The notes under the pieces were generated by a model that did no database searches, was not told the origin of the DNA, and saw only the letters and a program-made list of their open reading frames with translations. The position numbers and the translations under genes were made by a program. From Colius striatus (lineage: Eukaryota > Chordata > Aves > Coliiformes > Coliidae), in the NCBI RefSeq assembly GCF_028858725.1, contig NC_084759.1, positions 87,340,944 to 87,404,943 on the forward strand: 64,000 nucleotides of DNA. The letters are read 5' to 3'. Below are positions 55,223 to 64,000 of the stretch, one piece after another (position 1 is the stretch's first letter; each line of letters begins with the position of its first letter).

Positions 55223-57714
55223 GGGTTTCTGCTTGGGATTCCCCAGCCTCATCCTGCAAAGGAGAGCATAATTTTGCTATGACAGGCCAAGTACATTCAA
55301 CATCATATGTAAAAAAGCAGTGTATAAAAAAATGCTATTTTGATATTCTCAATATTTGTTTGGACATTATTTGGCGTTCTGATGGATTCAGTGTAAATCT
55401 GCATCTTTTTAAAGCCACTTTATTTTTTTTTTTTAATGTTCCTTATGCATAGACATGATTTTATTTTTCAGTTAGAAACAAAGATGTTTTCACAAGACCA
55501 AGGTGGAGTTATTCTTCTATTCATGAGAATGCCAGTCAGAAAACTCTTACAACATTTTCTATAAAATTATGTATTTTCTTTACCAAAATATTTTACAGAT
55601 CTGTAAACTGCATTCTAAGATGGGCATTAAAGAAAAGCTGTTTAAAAAAAAAAAAGGAAAAAAAACCCAGTGAAGTAGTCAAAAGAAGGCTGAAATGTTC
55701 ATAAACTTAGCCATCTCAGGAGTGGGTCTGTCAGATGGTGTAACAAGTGCCACAGAGCTTTCAATAAAAGCCTGCGATCTATCTGTGTGGCTGATAAGAA
55801 ATTTAAAAGTGCAAAGCCATGTTTTCAGCCAGGGACAGTTTTACCTTCAGCTGAAATAAACAAAACAGGAGAATTGTGATCCTGGCCATGAAGGTCTTGG
55901 GCTGGGAACAGGATAATCAGTCTGCGCGATTAATTTCCCTGTGCTAGGGGTCTAGTTGCTCTCCTCCTTCTGACAGAGGGGCAGAGAAGGAAGTTCTTGC
56001 AGAGGATTCCTTGGTGGAGCACCACGTCCTTTGCCCAGATAAGCCCTCTGGAGAAGTCTGACATCCTCTTGGTTGCAGGACGTGCCCTGAGTGGGGAGAC
56101 TAACTAGCTGACCCAAAATTGGGAGTGGGAAGTGAATCTCTTTGAAGGTCTTTTTTGCCTAGGAAAAAGGCAAGATAGTCCTTCTAAAGAAAGACTTTCG
56201 GTGTCACGCTCCCTCTGCTTTCCTACACTCAGGGAGAAGAAAGCATTTAAAGTGGATGAATAACAATACAGCTGGTGTGTTGCCAATAGTGCATGAGGGC
56301 AGGATGAGACTCAGAGAGAACTTTGCAGGAGTTTTACAGAAAGGCTGTGTATGCTGCAGACAGGTCCCTGAGTTTTATTCATTAGCATTATTCATTTTTA
56401 ATCAACTTGGGTTTAAGCAGATTAACGGCGACTACAACTCCCTGGAGCAAGGAGTGAGGAAATAAATAAAATGTAAAAAGGAAGCAACACCCTTTACTGC
56501 ATATTGATCTAAGATGAAGCTTTGCCGCTCATCTAAAATCAAGTGACGCCTGGGGTTGTTGGCAGTGGTGCTACAAATGGTAAAATTAAAACATGAAATG
56601 TTTCTGGTTTTGGACAAAGCCTACAGTTGAAGTCAGCAATGCAGTGAAGTGCAGGAGTAAAGCAGCCAACTTCCCTCTTCGTGCAGTACTCCCTGGCAGG
56701 TAAAGGCAGGAGAGGTGTTATGTGCCCTGGATGAGAGAACTGGGACTTGGAACAAGTGGCTTTTGTTCCTATTTCTTTGTTTAATGTGTTCTTTACCCCT
56801 TGACCATGTCAACAAACTTTTTTCTTCACTTTTCAACCACTGGACTTGAATCCATGGGGTGCTGGGATACTTCAAGTACTGGAAAAAGTGACCAAAATAT
56901 GCTATCTATGTGTAAAGTGCTCTTTTGTTTTTTCCCTAAAATAATAAAAGCGCCTGAGGAAACTGGGTGCCTGGACCACGGAGAAATGACAAAATGAACG
57001 ATGGCCCCATGGAGAGCCAAATAGGAGCAAACTTCTCTTTGTTATCATTGGGAGCACAAATATGATATTTCTGGGATGAGGGCTAAGGGTGGTTTGCTTG
57101 TATGGTGAAGCAAAATTTCCAGGCAAAGCCAAAACAGAAAGAATAAATGCCTATACCTCTGTTGAATATGAAGAAAGGTGAAGTGTGCTGCTGTGTGGAA
57201 AGCGAGTGGAAACCCAAGTACTATTTAGGTCAGGCTGGAAATCCACTGAAGCCAGAGGTTATTCACTCGAATTAGAGGGCTAAGAGCACAGATTCTGTCC
57301 TAAAGTTGAACTTTAGCTTTTACTCATTTCTCTTCAACTATTCTGGGTACCAACCATTTCTCCACATCCACAAGTATTTTTCTTTGGAATAGAAATCTGG
57401 AGGTCATTTCCAAGTAAGTTAATATTCATCCTGACACCTTTTAATGATTAATATGCATTCAATCCCCTACCTATGTAGGGGATGAAAACACAAATAAACC
57501 ATGAAAACACAAATACTTAAATAACTAGTTATATCCTTGAAATCTGTTTTGTTTTTTCCCTGTTTTTCCCCAACCTTTTTAAGGACAGTTGCCTGAAAGT
57601 AAACACCCTATTACTTCAACATTTCCTGACAGCCCTATCAGCCCTCACAGTCCCCTCTGCAAGCAGAAGAGTGCTTTGGCCCTTGGATGTGCACTGACCA
57701 AAAGCTGAACTCCT
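55223..57714. other. Intergenic sequence, no gene seen
   Basis: AT-rich sequence with T and A homopolymers (about 55428-55440, 55640-55666). No gene or transposon recognised. Short blocks at 55890-55940 and 56370-56430 (CATTAGCATTATTCATTTTT) look enhancer-like but are weak. Confidence 0.45.
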
Positions 57715-57865
57715 AACGTAAAATTTCTCCTGCGAATGATTCACAGGGTAGCGAGCTCAGGGATATTTATTTTCCCTGCCCTGCACGATAAGGGATGACG
57801 TGTACTGTGGATTGTAAAGCCTCTAATGTAATTGAAACCTGCCTGCAACAAAGAACAGAGGATAA
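57715..57865. promoter_or_regulatory. Candidate conserved non-coding element with CRE-like motif
   Basis: Unique sequence with CGAATGATTCACAGGG, GGGATATTTATTTTCCC, a CRE half-site extended to TGACGTG (57796-57802) and CCTCTAATGTAATTGAAACC. It contains several CpGs in an AT-rich setting, which is unusual for neutral bird DNA. Conservation is inferred. Confidence 0.3.
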
Positions 57866-58069
57866 TATCAAACTTCATTTCAGTGCACTAAAGGGAGGAG
57901 GTGCCATCTGTTCTTTATATTGCTGTTAATGAATATACCAAAGAGATGGACCCGCTCGCCACTCAAGAGGTGGGGCAGCCAGTGCACCATGCTGTCTTAG
58001 GAGCAGCAGGGAGAGCAATCCCCAAAGGGATAGGATTGCAGTGTAGCAATCATCAGAGCACCAGGGACA
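57866..58069. other. Short intergenic spacer before CR1
   Basis: No gene recognised. The last part may be more CR1 sequence too diverged to call. Confidence 0.4.
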
Positions 58070-58485
58070 GACACATGTCCAGACACAGGCAACAAAGCTG
58101 GTGAAGAGTCTGGAGAACAAGTCTGTTGAGAAGCAGCTGAGGGAGCTGAGGCTCTTCATCCTGCAGAGTAGGCTGAGGCGAGACAGGATCACTCTCTACA
58201 ATTATCCAAGAGAAGGTGGGAGTTGATCTCCCAAATAACGACTGGCAGGACATCAGGAAATTTAGATTGGAAATTAGGAAGAACTTTTTTACTGAGAAGG
58301 TTGTTAGACACTGGAACAGACTTCCCAGGGGGGTGGAGGAGTCATCATCCCTGGACCCATATTTAAAAGATGTGGTGATGTGGTGCTGAAGGATGTAATT
58401 TAGTGGTGGGCTTGGCAGTGTTAGGTTAGTGGTTGGACTCCATGATTTTAAAGGTCTTTTCCAGCCAAAACAATTCTGATTCTAC
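58070..58485 (+). mobile_element. CR1 LINE 3' fragment (~415 bp)
   Basis: A plus-strand CR1: GGCAACAAAGCTGGTGAAGA and GTCTGGAGAACAAGTCTGTT correspond to the end of ORF2. They are followed by GGATCACTCTCTACAATTAT, TTAGATTGGAAATTAGGAAG, AACTTTTTTACTGAGAAGGT and the GTTAGTGGTTGGACTCCATG tail, ending in a single worn terminal repeat (CAATTCTGATTCTAC). It is 5' truncated and has the same tail subfamily as the 579, 9541 and 30740 copies. The ORF2 part has lost its reading frame. Confidence 0.93.
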
Positions 58486-61400
58486 ATGTCTGGCATGGTA
58501 CCCCAGGAAGGGAATTCGCTTGCAGTTGAACCCTCAGTTAGGACCCGCATTTGCCTCACTGTCAGGAGATGGCTTTAAACTGGGAAGGGGTGATGGGGAT
58601 CTTATTTCTGCAGCTAGACCCTTCCAACAGGAGCTCAATTGCTGCAAACATGAGGAGCAGTTAGAGGATGCTCAGCTATGGCCAAACACTATGTACACAC
58701 AATTGAGGCCAGCAAAAGAGCTCCTCTGCTCACACTTAACCATCTGAGTTTAATGAAGATTGGCTGTAAAAATTCATGGCAGAAACTTCAGCATGGTACA
58801 TGTTATGTCAACAGGAAAGAGAGATGTATACGCATCTTTTTGCATGTATAGACAAGGTAGGGAGGCAGGGATGGATGGATGGCAGGCAAGCGATCTTGAG
58901 CTGCAGAAATGCCTTTAGGATTTTAGAGGCAAAGTCTGTGGTAAGATCATGTTATTGAGAGGGTTTGGACTGAGACCTTCTGGGAGAGATTAAAGGAAGG
59001 CACAGAATTAATATGTGACAAAGAATGAAAGGTTGTCAAGGAAGAGAGATAAATCACGGAAGAAGGAGGACAGTGTCTTGACAGAAGGGACAAAGTAAGA
59101 AATCGAGACACTGCAGGTAAAGACTTGACGTAAGGGGTCACGAGAAGTTCAAAGTCACACTCTAGCAAAAAATGACGTATAAAGAGGCACAAACTGTGAC
59201 AGACAGAATAAACTGACCCTCCAGTAGGTAAAGGCTGTGCAAAAAACATAATGCATTATATTGCTGTGCAGAAGAATTTGTAAGAATCAGTGGGTTGTGC
59301 ATAGCTTGGATACAGACAAAGAAGAGAATACTCCTACCTCAGGCAAACCCCACAGAGCAATAAAAAGTGTGAAGGCTGACAGGACCAAACCAGCCATCTG
59401 AAGGAAGAGAAGTATCTGTAGATCCCCAGCTTCACAAGAATGGTACAGATGAACTGTGGTGGGTGAAAAGATCCAGTTTCCAACAGCTGAAGACAGAAGT
59501 GATCTTTCAGTCACAGTGCTGTCCCGCCTCTGGTCCCATCAAAAGCATGCATTCATGCTGGGCAAGAGTGATGAAGGAGGGATCAGAGCGATGTTCCCCA
59601 GGGGACATGGATGTTTGGAATCCAAGAAAAAGGTGAGAGAAGCCATACAACAGGGGTTTGCAGGGCCTCCTGGTACACAGTGCTGATGAACATGAGTTCA
59701 GAACATGAAGGACTTCTTGGTTCTGGGTATTTTCTAGACCATGGGGTATAGTACACTTCCCTCTGCATATCAGACCTTGAGCTCCAGCTTCAACAAGAGG
59801 ATCATCCCCCTGGGACAAGTGGGCAGTGTCTTCGTGCGGTAATTATACCTCCAAACAAAATGGAAGAGGGTCACCCCTGAGCATCCCACTCTCATCACTC
59901 ACAGTGACAGATCTCACAGCAACATCCTCTGCCTCCCACCCCTGCCTTTCCCTCCCTGTCTTCTAGGCAGTTGTGTTGTTCTCACTAGTCTGACACAAGC
60001 AGTTTTCACTGATTGAAACATAAAGATTGCTTTCTCCCCAATACCAGCTTCCAAGGATTTCTTTTTTTCAGACTGTCTGGTTACTAAAAAGCTTGCTTTA
60101 AAAGTATATGGCTTAATTTATTGGTCCACTAGAGAAAACTGCATCATGTCTGAAATGCTTTAATAAGGATTGAAGTCAAGGGACAATTAAACAAATGATA
60201 ATTAGAGTGTCAGGGACATTACCAAATCTTTCACCCTCTTCAGATGTCAGTACACCACAACAACCAAGCAGGAGAAGGAAGTGGATGTTGATATGATACT
60301 CTTGATAGCCAGACACCTACAGCATCTGTTTCCTATCCTGCTGGACATAGGTAGAACTTCATATCACAACAGTGTTTCCAACGTTTCTGATTACTAACAC
60401 GTAATGAGTTAGAATACCTTTGGACTCAACAGCGCGTGTCAGTTTTTAGTAGGCTTTTCTCAGCCACCCTTGCTCATAACTGCACATTGGTTGAAGATGA
60501 AAAGTTTATGGTGTCTGGGCAGTGAAAGCCCACTTATGTTACAAGCCAAAGCAGCAAGGTATTAGGTCATCACTGGTAAGAGAAGCTTGAGTTTGAGTGT
60601 GCAGGCTGGAGAAGAATAGCTGAGTTTTCAGGAAGGGTCCCATGCCTCTGTGCAGCACACACTCCACCTTGGGGCATGTCTCCATGCAAGAGCGAAAGGA
60701 CTTCCACTGGTGCTTCAGCACATGTGGAAAACCCCTACTTTCCTCCCAGTTCCTCTGTTTGCAAGGCCACATAGTAATTCTTCAAAGTAATTGTGTGTGT
60801 TGTCAGGACAACATAGCTCTTTTGTAAAAGGCTTTACGCATAGACTTCTCTGTAGCACATTACATACCTCCAAGTGGCAACATTAGATGTCGACCCCTAT
60901 AAACCTCAAAAACTGTCCCCTGAAACAACAAATACATCCATAGCTGCAGGTTTGGGTGTCCCCTTTCCTGAGAAAGAGAAGTGTCCTGCTCTGACCTCTG
61001 CCTTTTTGCACAGTGGAGCACAAAGGTTGCTTCCAGTAGGGAGCAGAAGGGAAGACCCTCTGGCTAAAGTACAATGGATGCCTCTCACAAAGGTCTTCAG
61101 TCTTCACTCAGGGGGAGAAGAAGTGCTAAAGGCAGACTGGCAGGCTGAGAATAAGGCTTCTCTGAGGTTTTCCAGTGGTGTTCTTCCCCAATGCTGAGCC
61201 AGGACTCAGTCCAACAGCATGGCTTCACAGTTCTCATGTGCCCGTGCAGGGCCAAGGGGCTCCCAGGCACCAGCAGCCTCAACTTCCAGCAAGGGTCAGG
61301 AGACTTTCTCCAAACTCAGTCTTTCTGAGTCCTCATGTTGGTAAGGTCTCCAGTAAAGTCCCTCCATAAATCTTCACCTGTCTGCCTTTGCCTGGCACTG

Positions 61401-61859
61401 AAAATCCAGCAGTTATTCAATATTTATAATCCACTGGGGCCTAGATAGTAATACACAGTGTATCAAAATATGCATCTTAATTTATATAAAAACTAATGTT
61501 GAGTCCATTCTAATGCTGCAAGTAAAATCAGCTCTTTCACCTCTGTCATCCTGGCATTGCATGCTGCTGGTGAGGAAAAATACTGATTTTAGTTTACACA
61601 TTTAAAACCTTTGTGGCATAAGACTTATTTACAGAATGTTTCACAGGATGTTCTTTTTTAAAAAGAACAAGTCTCTCTCAATGTTTCTGTTGTTGGCCAG
61701 GACTGAACACATATGTGGGAAGGGCACGAACAGAGCCTGCAGCACCAGTGGTGACCCATCTCACTCACTTCTCATGATCCTTACCTAAGGTGCTCTGCTT
61801 CCCCAAACACAGAGAAAGATGTGATCTCTGCTCCTCGGGCACCCCGAACCATCACAGCC
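58486..61859. other. Intergenic sequence, no gene seen
   Basis: No recognised gene or transposon. A short GGAT repeat lies near 58869-58882. Frames of up to 107 codons have no domain. A small AT-rich block at 60160-60225 (TGATAATTAGAGTGTCAG) is enhancer-like. Confidence 0.45.
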
Positions 61860-62000
61860 TGATTAGGACACTCAGAATCGCAGGATGGGAGCTAAATGCT
61901 AAGATTGTCGATGGAATTGCTAATGAGGACCTAAAGATGACACGGTGAATGATGGCAGATCCGTAATTGCTTTTTCCCTGTAGTGACTTTGCAATTAGAA
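61860..62000. promoter_or_regulatory. Candidate conserved non-coding element A
   Basis: Homeodomain-type AATTGC / GCAATT hexamers at 61915-61920, 61965-61970 and 61991-61996 are embedded in unique sequence (GGAATTGCTAATGAGG, CCGTAATTGCTTTTTCCC, TTTGCAATTAGAAATG). No reading frame or repeat similarity was found. Confidence 0.3.
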
Positions 62001-62089
62001 ATGAAAGAAGAAAATCAAGATGAAATTTGAGAGCTGTGCAGTTTAGAGTACCTGCTTCTGTTTATTTTTAACTCTCTCTTTTATCCAGC

Positions 62090-62460
62090 TAATCCCTTCC
62101 GAGATGTTGTCTCTCCCTGGCTCTGCGCAGTGCTGCATCGTATTTGCAATGCCCTGTCATTCGCATCATGTCTGCAAGCTGTCTTCTTCAGACATGAGCC
62201 TATTTAGGCAAGTTGTCAGGCTGAATGGGAAAAATCTTAAATCAATGTATTTCAGTATGCAATCATATACGGGCTAATTTATCTGCTGCCCTGTTCAGCC
62301 TGCCAGTTTAAAATGAGGTCTTTCAGGCATGGTGCCTCTGAAAGTCTCCTGATTAACAGAGCTATTTTTATTGGTAGGGCAGCAATGCAATTGTTTTATG
62401 GTAATTGTTATCATTTGGACCTGTGTATACGCAAATGGGGGAGATTAAAGCAAAGAAAAT
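62090..62460. promoter_or_regulatory. Candidate conserved non-coding element B with inverted repeat
   Basis: A long unique stretch with enhancer-like texture (ATCAATGTATTTCAGTATGC, ATACGGGCTAATTTATCTGC, GCAATGCAATTGTTTTATGG, TAATTGTTATCATTTGG). It contains a perfect 9-bp inverted repeat TCATGTCTG / CAGACATGA (62166-62174 and 62189-62197) around a 14-base loop. It lies about 100 bp after element A. Confidence 0.32.
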
Positions 62461-64000
62461 ATAAAGATGATGAATATGCCACACATAGCCAAGATGGCAG
62501 AGGGATAGAAATGTCTGCCATACTGATGTTCTCTACCACTGCTGAGGTGGTGAAGAGTTGGCTGCCTCTCCAGCCACAGGGAGATCCTTGTCCCACAGTG
62601 GCAGACAACGGGACAGCTCCCTACAGGAGACGAAATCATGTCCAGACGTGAGCCAGTCCTCTGCTCCCCATCGCTGATCAAGGTAATTGTCTCTCCTCCC
62701 CTCCCTAGAAAAGGGTTTTGAGGGTGGAAAGTGGATAAACAGACAAAAAGGATGAAGAAGCAGCAGAGTCAACAATAGTGCAAGCAAGACTTCTTGAGAT
62801 GGACCCACTATTCCTCAGCGTACTACCCCTTTTGGGGTGGGTTTAAATATATTTTCAGCTGTTCTTTTAGCTTTAGCTTTCCTGTTAATTGCCTCCCATC
62901 ACTTTTACTTCTCTCATTTGTAAATGAAGTTTGGATGTGTGGCAAACATTTTCTCTATGGGCACAGAGCTTTCTAGCCCTCACTGGAACAAAACCACACA
63001 CCAAGACTACCCCACCGGTAAATCTGATCCCTCACCTGAGAAGAAATACTTCTATAAATAAAAAATACTCCAGTCTCTATCCTTTCAGCTCTGCTGCCCC
63101 TGAAATCAAAAGCAAAACCCCAGTGGCTTCCTCAGAGAAAGTCTGGGCCCTCAGTGCCACGGATTTCTTGCTGAAACCACCATCAGGTCAGGAGCATGAA
63201 GATGTGCAGTGAGCCTGGATCTGCCTGCTGAGAGATAGACTGAGATCAGCAAATCATTTTCGATTAAGCACCGGGCATGAGATCATACCCTTTTGGGGTT
63301 TTTTTTGCTTTGTTTACGTTACATTATTGAGGCTTACAGGAAGGGGAGAGGCAAATTTTGTCTCTATTAAAAACATGTCAGGCTTTTTGTGCTCTGTAAT
63401 ATATTTTGGTATCCATCTGGGAGAGTGGGTCTGGCTGTTCCCTGCAGCTACAGCTGTGCAGCCCCAGCCACTTCAGCCTCCCTCTTGCTCCATCACCTGT
63501 AAGTGAGGACACTGGTGCAGCCCCTTCTTAATATGCCGTAATCCTCAACTATTTATTCTTGCCTTTCAAACCATAGCTACTTGCTCTCCCCACACCTCTA
63601 AGCCAACAACAGCTGTTACTTGCCTGCTCCATTTCTTTCAGGAGAGCTGCTAGAGTACAGACTTACTCTGCCTTGCCCAAAGGCCCCGAAGAGGGGTTGA
63701 TGGCTGGCAGGAAAGTGGGCACAGTGGGACTACTCATCGCTTTTGCAAAGGATTGCCAGCAATTTTACAAGTTTGCTGACATTTGTGCCTGAGTAGATCA
63801 GGCATGCAATGCCCCAGCATCAGAGATGCTCTGTCTTCCACCGAGTATTGACTGACTGCTCAGGAGTCTGGTCCTGTCCTCAAGGTCAGGAGGGTGCATG
63901 GGAAGAGCGTACATATTTCTTAAAAGCTCAATTATTTCAGCTGCTCAAGATGAAAGCCAGTGCTTTCATAGCAGAGGTTTGTCACGAGTGGGAAAAGCTG
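62461..64000. other. Intergenic sequence, no gene seen
   Basis: No recognised gene, RNA or repeat up to the end of the window. The minus-strand frame 62533-62808 and plus-strand frame 62931-63212 have no known domain. Confidence 0.5.

Noticed and set aside
1-64000. CRISPR arrays, bacterial operons, prophage or insertion sequences
   Set aside because: None found. The CR1 elements, CpG island and eukaryotic splice/poly(A) signals show vertebrate nuclear DNA.
1-64000. Endogenous retrovirus or LTR element
   Set aside because: No paired long terminal repeats, primer-binding site with polypurine tract, or retroviral protein motifs were recognised. Old solo LTRs could be missed without a library search.

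Overview
This window is vertebrate, almost certainly avian, nuclear DNA. Nine fragments of CR1 retrotransposons are visible. Most carry the bird-type 3' end, made of 8-bp ATTCTATG-like repeats next to a G/T-rich or G/A-rich tail consensus. Gene density is very low, one compact CpG island is present, and there is no bacterial-style packing of genes. The exact species cannot be read from the sequence alone.

Only one protein-coding gene can be supported. It is an intact 162-residue reading frame at 22663-23151 on the plus strand, recognised as MID1IP1 (MIG12, a Spot14/THRSP-family protein). It lies at the 3' end of a CpG island (about 20570-23290). Reading left to right, the island holds an RFX-like palindrome, an E-box, three inverted CCAAT boxes followed by an exact SRE-1 decamer, a further CCAAT box, an 18-bp tandem duplication and a TATA box. 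A short non-coding first exon and an intron of about 400 bp can be modelled from a GTGAGC donor, a CTAAC branch point and a CCCAG acceptor. The whole reading frame then sits in exon 2 behind a strong Kozak context. Two AATAAA poly(A) signals follow, about 0.46 and 1.2 kb after the stop codon. MID1IP1 promotes acetyl-CoA carboxylase polymerisation, so an SREBP/NF-Y style promoter is biologically coherent.

Left flank (1-20.5 kb): five CR1 pieces (about 0.6, 4.1, 5.7, 7.3-7.8 and 9.5-9.9 kb), a small GC-rich patch with a CTCF-like motif near 9.15 kb, several stretches that look like conserved non-coding elements (8.5-8.9, 16.3-16.6, 17.4-17.6 kb) and a degenerate TAGCTAA/TAATAGC repeat at 19.1-19.2 kb. 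One 239-codon open frame (4817-5536) has no recognisable product.

Right flank (24.4-64 kb): long poly-C runs just downstream of MID1IP1, CR1 pieces at 29.5, 30.7-31.2, 55.1 and 58.1-58.5 kb, a possible decayed coding fragment beside the 30.7 kb CR1, a pyrimidine-to-purine strand switch at 35.4-37.3 kb, and several AT-rich, homeodomain/POU-motif-rich candidate regulatory elements (40.7-40.9, 48.3-49.2, 57.7-57.9, 61.9-62.5 kb). No tRNA, rRNA, CRISPR array, LTR element or second gene was recognised. Overall the window looks like one lipogenic/microtubule regulator gene inside a gene desert that may hold distal regulatory elements.
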